Below are positions 12,252 through 23,873 of a stretch of DNA of 64,000 nt, in pieces (within the stretch, counting starts at the first letter, position 1; the number at the start of each line of letters is the position of its first letter). The position numbers and the translations under genes are program-made. Below the pieces are notes generated by a model. The model saw only the letters and a program-made list of their open reading frames with translations. It was not told the origin of the DNA and searched no databases. The stretch is from Polytrichum commune (Eukaryota; Streptophyta; Polytrichopsida; Polytrichales; Polytrichaceae), in NCBI GenBank assembly GCA_950295325.1, contig OX485805.1, positions 10,290,501 through 10,354,500 of the forward strand. The letters run 5' to 3'.

Positions 12252-13053
12252 CTATCTAGCCTCGGATACTACCTCTTTTTCTTTTGCTTCATTTTTTTTT
12301 CTTTTTTTTTCTTTTGCCTCTTTTTCTTTTGCTGCAGCTTCTTTTGCTCGCATTGCTTCAACATTCCTGAAAATCTCCGCCCCGCGACTATAGCCATTCT
12401 TGGGGTGACCGCCATCCATAACACATTTTGGAGTCCGTCGGCCGCCTGAAATATACGTCGAAGAATTCGAATACGATGAAGTGGATTTTCTCGCATTTCT
12501 GGTCATGGCGTACATACGCTCGAACTCGATGGACGCACTAGACCGCATAGGTTTACGGGTGGGAGCAACCTGCAACGCGTCAATGCAAGACCACATGTGT
12601 TAGTTTAGGGAGGAAGACCCAAACGTGTCACACGTTCATTTTTTAAGTGCAAAATGATTGTAATGCGTGGTTAACCAGGTTTTGGGGGGGGGGGGTCACC
12701 TTGTCACCGGGGGCGTTCCTGTCGGAGTCGGCGAGGAGGGGCAATGCGTCCCGCAAAGGAATAGGAAGGGTTCCACTCTTCGTTGGCCGAGCGTCCATCC
12801 GCAGCCGCCGTTGAGGTGTACTACTGCCGCCGGGCGGAGAGGGGGATGTCCGGACGCATTTGCGATTTATGCCCTTGAGCGGCGACGGGGACGGAGAATG
12901 CCGGAAGATTTGCTTGGGTGGGGGGCTATCGACGACGCCGGCGTCAAGAGGCTCCTTGGAGTAGTCAATGGTCGACGCGGCGTCGTAGACGGTCTCGTAG
13001 AAGAAGCTCCCCAAGTCTGACTCGCTGACGATGTCAATCGAGGGCTCCAAACG
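12252..13053 (-). CDS. Two-exon gene in E copy 2, unknown function, K/E-rich C-terminus
   Basis: Two exons fit GT-AG splicing: 13,053-12,700 (acceptor GGCGCCAG, donor GTGACC) and 12,569-12,252 (acceptor GCGTTGCAG). The joint keeps the frame. The first exon gives an acidic start (ESDLGSFFYETVYDAAST) followed by Ser/Pro-rich sequence. The second is Ser-rich and ends in a long lysine/glutamate/alanine tract that is probably helical. It lies directly downstream of gene C on the same strand and may be its 3' part, but a stop at 13,223 and a CA microsatellite intervene. I do not recognise the family. Overlapping frames on the other strand are compositional shadows of the A/G-rich tract. Confidence 0.45.
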
Positions 13054-13162
13054 CTGGCGCCAAAAAGGAAACGAAACAAAACCCAAGGGAGGAGGGTTTG
13101 ATAGAGCGCGTGAAAATCAAGATACATATGAAGCATATACTACACAAAATGAAAGGGCGCGC

Positions 13163-13215
13163 ACGCGCGCCCACACACACACACACACACACATACATAC
13201 ACATACAAACACACG
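13163..13215. repeat. CA/GT microsatellite
   Basis: A run of CA dinucleotides with interspersed CATACATA, preceded by GCGCGC. It lies between the stop of gene C and the next exon on the same strand. It is an ordinary simple repeat, useful mainly as a marker. Confidence 0.9.
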
Positions 13216-13222
13216 TAGTGTC

Positions 13223-14060
13223 TCAAATGAGCTTGTTAAATTTCGCGTGAGATAACAACTCTCTGTACAAATGGTCTCGTGGATCCAAGTATCTCTCGCC
13301 TATCGGATTGTTCCTAACAAAATTGTTTACGGGCAGTCCGCTTCCGCAGAGCGCCTGGAGGTATTTACCAAGGTCTAACAAAAATCGGTCCCGGACCTTC
13401 TCGACCGTCCAGGTAGGGCAAACTATGAGGTTGGCCGTCGGGTTCAACATGTTCTTTGCGGCGCTGTCGTCCACCATGAGCGTGTTCTCGCGGGTGGGAC
13501 GGACGTCGTAGGGGACGCCTATCAAGGACGGCCGCTGGTCCCAAAAAATGGGCTTCAAGACCTTGAGGTATTGGGGGGAAGCGGGGTTGTTTGGTTTTTT
13601 GATGACTTTGCCGTCCGGTGTGTACAATATTCTACAGGCTTCCTGTGCTAGGACCATGCACGGGGGCTCAATGCCCTTGAAGATGAACTCCACGACGGCA
13701 TTGGTGTTCTCGGCCGTCATGGAGCTCCAAACGACCACCCATCATCGTTGTTGGGCCATCTGGAGGAAGGTCCGAAGCCACGGGCGGAGGTGAACTAGCT
13801 TGCTCTTTATGAACGTGGGCGGGCCGTCGTAATTCGCGTCCTCGGGCTTGCAAAAGGGCACCGTGGGGGTCCTCGGGCAATGAACGCATTGGACGAGGAC
13901 CCCGTTCAGGTCTAACACCAGGAATCGTTTCTTTGGCCGCGGGGGCGGGGCGGGTAAAACCGGGGGTGCCGCCGCGCTGCCCTCTCCGCTCCTTGGAGAA
14001 GAGCGTCGGGGAGCCGCTACGCTATGCTCCGAGCCCTGCGGATACGATCGAGAGAAAACG
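13223..14060 (-). pseudogene. Gene C: FCP1/NIF-like (HAD-fold) phosphatase domain, one in-frame stop
   Basis: The - strand frame begins with a proline-rich lead-in (about 14,040-13,930), then RPKKRFLVLDLNGVLV, the family's first motif. Next come HLRPWLRTFLQMA, VVWSSM (motif II), a Q-E-A-C segment near the usual WGQ..C position, PQYLKVLKPIF, and LMVDDSAAKNMLNP (motif IV). It ends at NKLI. This order matches the NIF/FCP1 homology domain (PF03031, from memory). The second Asp of the canonical DxD is Asn (D-L-N), as in many plant relatives, so phosphatase activity is doubtful. An in-frame TGA at 13,742-13,744 sits just before motif II, so this copy is probably broken. E copy 1 has lost the corresponding region. 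A 5' exon is likely but not located. Confidence 0.72.
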
Positions 14061-14500
14061 GTGGGCGACTTATGTCATGCTATGTCCAAACGAAGCATTA
14101 AAGAAACGAGTGTTCTCGGTGCAAACACAAAACCATTTGATTCATTTTGGAGGGGGTGCAACAAGGGACACAAGATAGGCAAGAGCATACAACATACATT
14201 CAAACACAGGATATGAGTATATAGGAGTAAAAAATGGTGATTATATTGTATACAATGCTCTATGTACATCTTGATTGGGGGGGAGCCGCGTTGAACGATG
14301 CGTTCAAACTAGCCTAGTTCTACATCTAGCAAAAATTGAAGAGACGGGCCGCCGTGATGAAGACTTCGTCGCAAGCCGGGGGGTATGTGGACGAACGAAT
14401 GGTCGGGGGGAAGTGGCGAAGGGCGCGAGTGCCGGGGGGGGCGATGTGTCCGTGAGTTTAGGGTAATAATGGGACACGACCAAGGCAAGAAGACAAAGAC
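14061..14500. other. Spacer between genes B and C in E copy 2
   Basis: No gene is supported. Several overlapping frames on both strands are short and compositionally biased. The 5' end of gene C may reach into this stretch. Confidence 0.5.
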
Positions 14501-14504
14501 CCAT

Positions 14505-14530
14505 GGAGTTTGGGTCGACCGATCCAAACT
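14505..14530. repeat. Single palindrome copy between genes B and C
   Basis: One copy of the E palindrome near 14,508 with a single arm substitution (GATCCAAAC on the right side). Confidence 0.75.
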
Positions 14531-14804
14531 GAGTGGGGTCAGTGCATTACCTCGCCTTGGTCGTGCCTTGACGACGTGGATGCCGTCACCGCGTGCGCTG
14601 CCCCACCTCTGTCACCGCCGCCTCCGACGACGACGTCAGCCGCAACCTACTCCTGCAAAGGCTGACTGTCAGGCCTTTGTCCCAACCCAACCTCCGCATG
14701 CGCATCATGCATTGGTTCATCGACTGGGTTAGGAGTAGAGGTATCACCAGGCCCTTGCGGGCCTTCAACGTCTAACATGGGCTCGTCCACCGGGGTCTGG
14801 TCGG

Positions 14805-14905
14805 GGACGGGGTTTGGGTCGGCCGACCCAAACCCTGCTGCTTGGCGAGCGTCGCTCTGGGACGCTGCAACGTCGGCACTGTTTGGGTCGGACGACCCAA
14901 ACATG
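14805..14905. repeat. Two palindromes inside the gene B 3' reading frame
   Basis: Copies at about 14,812 (centre GC) and 14,881 (centre GA) lie inside an open - strand frame, where they encode FGSADPN and FGSSDPN. The same palindrome elsewhere is intronic or intergenic, so these are either recent insertions into coding sequence or evidence that the frame is not coding. Confidence 0.8.
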
Positions 14906-16009
14906 TGGGGGTCGTCCCGCTGGTGGTGTGGGGGCAAGAGGATGGGAGGCCGGAGCGGCAGGGGTGCCAACGAGCTGGAAGCTCCGGGGACGCGCCAAAG
15001 GTTGGGGTCGTCCACCTGCTGGACGGGCGCGTAAGGGCGGGCGTGCGGCTGCAGCAAATGCGCGAAGCTAAAGGACTGCTGCGGCGCCGGCTGCGGGCGG
15101 ATATCCTGTGGGCAAGTGAGGGAATGAACTCGGGGGAGCCATCACCAATCCCTGCGCCAGCATGCCCTGGATCACTTGCGTGATCAGGTCCGCTTGGGAC
15201 GGAGGTGGGGCCATCGCCCTTTGCCGCTCCTGCTCCAACAGGAGAGCCCTCAACTCCGCGACTTCGTTGCGGACCGAGGGCTCCTCGGCGGCGGCCTTTT
15301 GCAATCGGACGCGTTGCTCCTCGTCCCGGAGCATCTTCGCGTTGGCCTCCTCCACGGTGAGGACCTCGGGTTTCACCCTCACCATCCCGGCGAACGCTGT
15401 GGGGGAGGCAGGATCCGACCTCAGCCTCTTCGCGAGCTCCATGTCGTCCTCGTCCTCGGAGCTTATGGCGATTGTCTCCTCCACCGCATAGTCCCCGTAC
15501 AACTTCTTCCCCTTCAGCATTCGCCGCTCCCTGAAGGTGGCCGTCGCGTCCCTCGAATACATGTCCTTCGCGTCGGCCACCGTTAGGACGGGTACTAGCT
15601 TGCTCTGCGGCGTTGCAGCCCGCATGGCCTTCTTCCGCTGAGGGGCCTCGGATTCTTGAGTGAATCCTGTTGCCCCTTCCTCCACCTCCCCCTCCACTTT
15701 CTCTGCTTCCTCCTCCTCCTCCTCTTCCTCCCCCTCCTCCGCAACCTCGCCACCTGCTCCCATAGAGGGATTGCCCGGATGCAACCCAATGAGCGGCTCT
15801 GGCAATTGAACGGGGGCTCGCATGGCGAATTCACCCGGGTTGATTCGCCTCGCCATATCCAAAGGATTCTCGCCCCCCTCGACGATCTCTTCGACGTAGG
15901 ATCCGGGTATCCAGTCGAGGATGTCCATTCTCTTGGCCAGCGCCTTCTGGGTCCTGTAGAATTGAACATCGGCATCCTCCACATAGGAGTAGATGTTCAA
16001 CCCAGACAT

Positions 16010-16183
16010 CTGCACAATCAAAATCAATACTATTAGTATCACCAAATGAACAAATAATGGAAAGTGACATCCAAAACAAAATAAGAATAGTTAGTTTGGG
16101 TCGAGCGACCCAAACAATGCATGCCCTAGTTTGGGTCGCTCGACCCAAACCGTCCATATAGTTCCTTCAGGTTATTTGCTTAC
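16010..16183 (-). other. Intron 2 of gene B with two palindromes
   Basis: Donor GTAAGC follows an ATG codon at 16,184, and acceptor TTGTGCAG precedes ATGTCTGGG at 16,009. Two palindrome copies at about 16,096 and 16,130 (both close to the consensus, centres AG and CT) occupy the intron. Confidence 0.75.
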
Positions 16184-17495
16184 CATGGCTGCGAAAACTG
16201 GTTTGGAGCCCCTGAAGACGTTGAAGATGCAGTCCCCTTTCTTCGTGAGGGTCCTCATCATCCGCAGGTAGAACTCCATGCGCAGCTCATCCGCGGGGTA
16301 GTTGGCGTACTTCGCCTCGTCGTATAAACTCCTGCTGGTGCCCAACCCTTCTTGGACTTGGAAGAGCTTCTCCATCCTGGCTATGGGATGGTTTGGCACC
16401 TTAAGCAGCTCAGATTTGTACACAAAGTACAAGCACAGCACGTTGACGATCTTCGTCTTCTTGTCTTTCAGCGTGCTGTACGCCCCCTCCGCTGGTGCAG
16501 CAACGTAGTGATATTTTGAGACGGCGTACTTTGGCTGCAATTTCCGCACGATCTCGTACACCTGCTCTGCCCTCCTGTCCTCGACAATCCACAACCAGAC
16601 GTCGACCTCCCTGAATTTGGGGCTGCCGTAATCCACAAACTTTGTGAAGAACGGCTCGTAGAATGGGGTGCTCATTGTCCCCTCAAATGAGGCTCTAGGG
16701 ATGTTCCTGAAGTCTATCATTCCGAAGGGGAAGTGGTCCCCGGCTTTTGTCCTGATAGCCTTCCTGGCATCAGGGCCCAGCCATCCTTGGATCTTGAGAG
16801 GCTCGAGGGTGACCAAGTTGAAGTAGGCGTCGCCCTCGAAGTTGACGATCTTCTTCTCCTTTATAAAGTTGGAGAAGGCACGCGCGGAGTGTTCGGGAAG
16901 CGCCCGGTTCCTCCCCCCCTTCACAAGCTTGGACTTCAGGAAGTCGTCTCCCGCCTCCTTGATGAGTGCCGCCATTGACGCACTGGTGAACTTGTAGTCG
17001 GCTTTGAATGCCCTCTCCATCCATTATGAGCTTCATTTCCAGCACCAGCTTGTGCAGCTCCTGGACGATGGTCGTCTTCTTTTTCCTATTCTCCATCCAT
17101 TCCTTCATGGTGTAGCATGAAGGGACGAAGATTTTGGGCTTGATGAAGACGATCTTCGGGTGGACCCAACATCTCTTCGCCGTCGGCTGCACGTGAAGGA
17201 TGTGGGACGCCGCCTTTCCCATCTTTGTCTCCGAGAGACCTTGAAGAGCCCTGAAGAACTCCCTCACCAGAGGCTTCATCTGCTTGAAGCGCGCAGTCTG
17301 ATTGAAGAGCATGCCGGTGTCGGGATCCATGAGGTCCCCCGTCTCGTGTTTCTCGAAAACACTCTTCCATCTCCCCCACACGGAGTCAGACGCTGTGATA
17401 AAATAAATTTCTCCTCTTAGCTCGTTGTATTTTTTCTGCTTGTGGGAAACGTTGTCAATCGAGGAGAATTTGTTAATCATCTGGTATTTGAAGTC

Positions 17496-17743
17496 CTGCA
17501 CATGAAGTAAATAACACACGTTAGAAAACTGCGAATGCAAGACTTTGGGTCGATCGACCCAAACTATAAACCTGACGATAAAAAGTAAACAATGTTATAG
17601 TTTGGGTCGATCGACCCAAACTATAAACACGACAAGAAAAAGTAAACAATGTTATAGTTTGGGTTGATCGACCCAAACTATAAACCTGACGAGAAAAAGT
17701 AAACAATGTTATAGTTTGGGTCGATCGACCCAAACATACTCAA
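17496..17743 (-). other. Intron 1 of gene B with four palindromes
   Basis: Four palindromes with AT centres occur at about 58-bp spacing (near 17,544, 17,602, 17,660 and 17,718). The E copy 1 intron (47,882-48,072) has three. The acceptor CATGTGCAG is intact. The donor reads TTGAGT here but GTGAGT in the other copy. Confidence 0.85.
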
Positions 17744-19084
17744 CTCCCATTTTGGGTTCTTGTCTTTAGCATTCTCCCTTTCCTTGGGAGGCCTGCCGTA
17801 AAACTCCCACACCTCCCTCGAAGCCATGATGTTCCGAATCCAGGATGCCTGGTACGCCCTCTTCTTGTTTCCCATGTTGAAGAAGCGTGAGATGTCGGTT
17901 AGTACGGTCTCGTTGTCAGACCAAACCACCAATGCCTTCCACACCTTTAGCTTCTCCTTTTGGTTGTTGGGGTCGTCCCACTCGGTCATCAGCTGAATTT
18001 TTTTAGAGGCCTCCACACTGTGCTGGCCGTCAATCAGCCAGAAGTCGCCTTTGCATATTGTCGGCCACATTTCAGGCGTCGGCATTCTCTTCAGCCCTTG
18101 CGGCATGACAACAATTGTCTGCCTATCGTCTTTGAATTGCCCTCCCAAGATCTGAGCGACCATCCAGTCGACGTAGGCGTCCTCCTTGGCTCGGACACAC
18201 TTCTCAGGTGGCACTGTGCAATGTTCACCTCGAACTTGAAGTCCCTGCCCATGAAGAAGCAATACAGGCACTTCGTCCCGAAGTTATCATTGATTTTCTG
18301 TATCTCGCCTGCATCCACCTCTTGGCCAGGTTTCGGCATCCACAGCTCCGGGGAAACTGGCTCGGTGGTCATGACGGAGGACTCTCTCACCCTCTTCGAC
18401 GGGGTCGTCTGCCGGCTTCCGGACAGTGTGGGCGTCTCGCTGTCAGCCGGCGTTCCTGTAGTGCTAGGCCGTCTGGAGTCTGTAGGGACCGGACACGGTA
18501 TCCTCACAGTTTGGGGTCTGGACGACCCTGCGCCTTCTTCCGCCGTTGCCTTACGCCTCACAGGCTTCTGCGTTTTGGCTTTACTTTGCAGCGCCTTGTT
18601 GAGGACCGTGATGGCCTGTTTCAATTTTGTGAACCTACTTGCAACCTTCGTGTTGGTTACATTGCCATCTATGAATATGGCCTCCAGTTTAATTGTCTCA
18701 GGATCCATGCATGTCTCCTTGGCGTAGATGGTGTCGAATGACTCGGAGAATTGGTGCATGAACATGTGGGCGTTCTGCACGGCGGAGTTCTCGAGAATTA
18801 CATCCACGTAATCCCCGAGGGTTTGGACGGACGCAACCTCCCATCCTGTCAACGTTGTCCAAGTGTGGTTCTCGTGGGTCCCTACTTTTACCACGAACAG
18901 GAGCTTGAACTGGGAGCCTTTTACAACCTGAACTGACCACGCAAGGACAAGCCCATCCTTGGGCACGTATGAGTCGTCCTGGGGGGTTTCATACTCCTGC
19001 CATATTACGTCTGGCGCGAGTATAAAGAACCTTTCTCCAGGTCTCTTCTTGGGGGCCATCTGTAAGTCCAGAAATTAAAACTAT

Positions 19085-19655
19085 TAGTTTCGGTCGATCG
19101 ACCCAAAGTAGTCGACAATGCATTTAACATTTGGTGGAAATGGAACAAATGTATTTTATTGACCAGCCCGAATTCAAGGTTTGGGTCGATCGACCGAAAC
19201 CTTGAACACTTGGTGGCTCGTGTTCCTTGTGTGCTGAAATAGACCTATGATGGTTCCTCGTTAGAGAGTTTGTGTGTATTTAGTATAATATATGTGTATG
19301 TACATGATTTCATCAATTTCAATTATGGACATCTGAAGGATTTTTTGATACTTTACTTGTTCAGACGTCGTGTTTGGGTCGGTCGACCCAAACATGAGGC
19401 TTTGTTTTGGGTTTAGGTTCCCAATCATGAGGCCATGTTTGGGTCGAACGACCCAAACATGAGGCTTTCTTTTGTGTTTAGGTTCACAGACATGTGGCTT
19501 TCTTTAGGGGTCAGGGTCCCAAAATGAGGACATGTTTAGGTCGGACGACCCAAACAATAACCTGTGTTTGGGTCGACCGACCCAAACAAGAGGCTGTGTT
19601 TGGGTCGATCGACCCAAACAAGTGGCTGTGTTTGGGTCGTCTCCCCAAACAGTAT
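19085..19655. repeat. Palindrome group in the gene B leader, copy 2
   Basis: Seven to eight copies, near 19,090, 19,179, 19,375, 19,437, 19,531, 19,566, 19,598 and a degenerate one at 19,630. Centres include AT, GT, AA, GA and AC while the arms stay nearly constant. The group spans the point (19,241-19,255) corresponding to the site in E copy 1 where copy 2 inserted. Confidence 0.88.
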
Positions 19656-20600
19656 TATTTTATTATATATTTTAAACTTGGCATGAAGCATATACATTGC
19701 TTATGCGTTGTGTATGCTACAAACCATGAATTAAACATCTCACATTGTGGATATAAGAAAACACAATACCTTTGAAAGATGTGTTGCAGACACTTTGGAG
19801 TAGATCTGGTTCTGTGGCTTCCAAACAATTATAAATTCTCTCAAACAACTCTTGAATCTCTCAACAAACTCTTGAATCTCTGAACGAACTCCTGAACCTC
19901 TGAACCAACTACTGAATCTCACACACAACTACTATACCTCTGAAAAGAATTCGAAATCTCTCAAGCACTCCTTAAACAACACAAACTCCCAAAACTTCAA
20001 AGATATAACCACTCCTGAATCTCACAAAAAACTGCTGAATCTATCAAACAAACCTAAAACAACACAAACTCACAAAACGTGCACCTCACAAACACTCCTG
20101 AATCTCACAAGAACTCCTGGACACTCTTCCAACACTCTTCCAACACTTTCCAACACTTTCCAACACTCTTCCAACAACTCTTCCAACTCTTTCCTTCACC
20201 CTCACGCCCTAAAACCTTCCTCCGTGTGTTTCTGGTTTTTTCTAAACTCTTCCTAACTTCCAAGGTTGCACAAGTGCTATTCTGTTGTAGAGCAAGAGAA
20301 AGGAGGGATATAGAAGAATGAAATACAAGCAAAACGCAGGAGAAAGCAAACTAAAAGCTACACATGCGCCTGAATCGCCACGCCGCTTCGCGAAAGCGGC
20401 GCTTCAGGAGAGGCGGCGCTTCCAAGCGAGGCGCGGAGCGTATGCTTGGCGCGGAGAGTAAGAGAGAAAGAATGAAATTTTGTGACGGTTGGGGTTTTGT
20501 TTGCCTCGGGAATTGGCCCCCAACCGCGCGAATAGGGTGCCCACAAGATTAAGGCACCCACGGGAATAGGGCTATAGGGAACCCTAAATTCGAAAGCCCG
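19656..20600. other. Minisatellite leader and GC-rich patch, E copy 2
   Basis: Inverted counterpart of 10,381-11,290. CTCCTGAATCTCACAAAAAC-type units recur from about 19,850 to 20,190, followed by a GC-rich patch near 20,370-20,470. No domain is seen in the short frames. A shared 5' leader or bidirectional control region for genes A and B is a reasonable reading. Confidence 0.5.
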
Positions 20601-23600
20601 ACTCTAAACCCTTAGCGGGCCTACCTCTTTAAAAAGGCATAGGCAATTTCCCTCATGGCATAGGTTGCATACTACAATATCAAATTTTTGTAAGTTGAAA
20701 ACCTTTTGAGCCTTTAAGTTACCCGCCAATTGCCTTCAAAACTAATTTTTAGTAGGTTAAAATCCTTCATATCTTTTAATGTTGTAGGTTTTAAATTCAA
20801 TTTCCCGCCAATTGCATTCAAAATTTGAGTACTAAGTCGTATCCTTGGCAGGAATTGAACCTGGCTAAGCCTTTCACCACATTTGAAGGCCAAGGATTAA
20901 CCATCTGTTTTTTAAAGCGTTGATTATAAGTTATGAAAGGTTGCTTAAATTCAAATGAGTTCAAGGGTGAAAGTCCTCACCATCTTCTGATTCAACATCT
21001 ACTCTTCCTAAGATATAGCCTAAAGATATGTACTTAGGCCAACTAATTTCCTAATTTGAAGAAGGATGAATGGCCAAAATCCTCTCTTTTAAACAAATTG
21101 TATGTAAAATTTCCTACATGTTTTTTATCACATAGGTTGATATCCTATGTTCTTAAATTGTGCATAGGCTCTTTGTCCTACACTTTCAAAATTTTATAGG
21201 CTAAGTCACTTATTTTTTAGGCTGCATTTGTATTAATCACTTTATTCGTTAATTTGTGATGGTTTAGGTAGGACGACCCAAACATTTGACTATGTTGTTC
21301 TGGTCTTACAATTAATATGGTTCTAAGCCCTTGAAATAATTGGATGACTTTATGGTTCTATTCTCAAACCTAAGTTTGATCCTCGACTTCATGTATAACT
21401 CTACTATGATGTATAAAATGGCCCCCACCCCCACCTCGCACCCCACCAAAGCTTTTGTACAAGTTTCTCAAGATTTCAATCCCTTGTGCTTGTGATCATT
21501 TCCTAATCCACTAGACTGTTTTCTCTAATTAGTGTGGGTTACCATTCGGAGCTACACATTTCTGTAACATTTAATAGAAAGTATTTTTTTCATCCAAATA
21601 ACATAAGTAGGTAGTATGCACACGAAAGATTATGATCTGACTTAGTTGGTTAAAAACGATAATGTCGGTAAAAAGTTATAGCAAGACATAATTATGAAGT
21701 GCACAAGTGCACCTCTCGTTCATCCAACATAAAGCCCTTAAATAGTATGTAACTTGATCTTTGGAGTACACTAAGGGTCTACATAAAATGTGTTATTCTA
21801 CAAAACTAACCATTTATATAGCCAATACATTCTTACAACAAAACTTTATGCTAAACTATTACTTAACCCCTACATACATGACACCATACCCTAAATTTTC
21901 CAAACACATTGAAGGCATTGGTTTCTCTTTTGTTTGACCATGTTAGGAAAACCATACAATTGCGTGATATTTAATGATGGAATCATTGACATCTAGACTT
22001 TACCAATGATGCCAACAACTCACACGATATTGAATGAATAAAAAAAGGGTCCCACACCCCCCAACATGTGGAACAATTTAGAATACTTGAGTGTGGAGCC
22101 TATTAAATGAATACCTTCCCCAACTGCATTATGTAAGGGTTTTGAAATGCATGATCCTTATTTGAAAATACTAACATGCGCAAGTTTTAAGTACATCTCT
22201 GAGATCGTGACTTTGATGACTTCGCCAATAAACCATGGTTCACGATATATTTAATATATAGATTATGATATAAGAGTAAATCGGATAAGCACAACATGAA
22301 ATGAAACCATTCAAGCAATCATGTTGTTATTCATTGTTCCCTCCATGTATATTAGATGATGGCGCAAGATAAATTAGATGTTGTTTGTATATGGGGGCAT
22401 CAGTGGACCACAACTACATTTGGTGTTTAGGGTTTAGGGTTTAGGAGATATGGTTATAACATATTAATCTATCCAATGTCAATGTATAACATTGTCTTAC
22501 TCGTGAGAAGAGTCTTATAGGAAGGTTATAGTGAAGACGATCTTGATGATGTTAATTTGTTATTTGAGACATTTAAACGCGATATATTGATTGGTCGTGT
22601 GTTTATTCAAATAACATGAAATATTGTGGATGTTAATAGGGGCTAGGGGTCCAACTTTGGATGTTTCGCTCACTTTAGGGAATCACATATTAGTCGCTAA
22701 TAAACCATCGTTCATGATGTATTTCATATATGGAATGTGATGTAAAAGTAAATCGGAGAAGCACAACATCATGTTGTTATTCATTGTTCTCTCCACGTGT
22801 ATTACATAATGGAGGAAGATATAACAGATATTGTTTGCATAATATGAAGAAGAGTCCAATCGGAAGGTCATAGTAAATACAATCTTCATCATGTTAATAT
22901 GATATATGGGACGTTTAAACATGATATCCTAATTGGTTTTGTATGTAGTCAATGCGTATTTCATGTTGTGGATGTTATAAGGGTTTAGGGTCCAATCTTC
23001 GATGTTTTGCTCTCACACATTAGTAAACTTGAAGTGAACTTGAGGATGGATTCAAGTAACATTAAAAGATTGAACTAAAAAGGGACATTGGTAGTTAGTA
23101 TCCCCTTAACAACGTCCACATACGTTCGTCATTGCCACTCTTGCATGTGAGATAATAGAGCAAGGTTCTAGGGTTTAGGGTGTAGGGGAGACAAATAAAT
23201 AATTCTATTCATGATGACAATGGCCTCAAGCCTTGGAAACTCTCTCATAATTGCAGCCTCCAAATGGCCCAAACCCCACCTAAATAGGTTTACACTTGAA
23301 AGCATTGAATGGAATTGTGTTTGGGTCTACATATTGGTTAAAATATACCTTGATGATACTTGAAAAAATTAATGTGACCGCCACCCTTCCTCCCAACGGC
23401 GTATGTCATATCCACACAAGACAAAAAAAAAAAAGATTAAATATCATAGACTAAGTCATATGACGGCTGGGGTATGAGAGGGGCATTGATAGATGCGCAT
23501 TTTCTACTATAAACAGAAAATGGGGAATTATGTCAGGAGGTTTGAAAAAACCTATGCAGGAGAACAAGGCGGGAAAGGCATCCAATGAGGAAGTCGGAGA
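20601..23600. other. Noncoding central block of E copy 2
   Basis: AT-rich sequence without a supported gene, collinear with the block in copy 1. Telomere-like motifs occur at about 22,423-22,445 (three TTTAGGG-type units) and 23,168-23,190. A roughly 450-bp internal duplication is present (listed separately). Confidence 0.7.
22243..22920. repeat. Internal duplication specific to E copy 2
   Basis: The block around CGATATATTTAATATATAGA...GTAAATCGGATAAGCACAACATG (22,243-22,330) recurs in diverged form at about 22,715-22,800, with following sequence also repeated. E copy 1 has a single version at about 8,500-8,740, so one unit was gained here or lost there. Confidence 0.6.
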
Positions 23601-23615
23601 AACGGAGGTGGATAG

Positions 23616-23623
23616 TATAAAGG
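23616..23623 (+). promoter_or_regulatory. Candidate TATA box for gene A, copy 2
   Basis: TATAAAGG in an otherwise mixed context, conserved in E copy 1 near 7,790. It lies about 1.1 kb upstream of the gene A start. If used, the palindrome array at 23,874-24,552 would be transcribed as 5' leader or first intron; an acceptor-like TGTGTGTAG precedes the start at about 24,734. Confidence 0.35.
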
Positions 23624-23873
23624 GACGCACCCCCCAAAAGTCTGTCCTTTTTTGCTCTTCTCCCACTCTTGAATTCGTAGAGAGAACTCTTAGTCGGAGC
23701 TATACTTCAAGGTTCGTGCATGCTGCCGTTCATTAGCACTTTTTCCACAGCATGCAAGTTCATGAGCACCTATCCACAGCATGGAAGCCCACCGGGAACT
23801 TTGCAATGAGCTCAAAATCATATAGGATTTCGGATTATCCGCCGCATTTTGAGGGTTTCAGTGTGACTCTTAT

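Larger units (their letters stand above)
14647..19059 (-). pseudogene. Gene B, copy 2: multi-exon gene for a large protein with a DGQH motif
   Basis: Exon 1 runs 19,059-17,744, exon 2 17,495-16,184 and exon 3 from 16,009 to about 15,068, possibly continuing in another frame to 14,647. Comparison with the second copy (46,556-49,253) confirms exons 1 and 2. The start is MAPKKRPGERFF. Exon 1 contains FWLIDGQHSVEASKK, which recalls the DGQHR/ParB-Srx-like fold (low confidence). Exon 3 has an acidic run of about 20 Glu-rich residues and a Pro/Ala-rich tail. Damage in this copy: a 10-bp deletion near 18,210 between GCCAC repeats, a 20-bp deletion near 17,015, and the intron 1 donor changed from GT to TT at 17,743. 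Introns 1 and 2 both carry E palindromes. The product family is otherwise unrecognised. Confidence 0.7.

Noticed and set aside
12269-12496. Lysine-rich small protein on the - strand
   Set aside because: An alternative frame of the K/E-rich exon at 12,252-12,569; the spliced frame is better supported.
17960-18741. Long + strand open frames of 177-255 codons
   Set aside because: They are antisense to gene B exon 1, recur antisense to its other copy at 46,874-47,665, and show no domain; gene B explains the openness.
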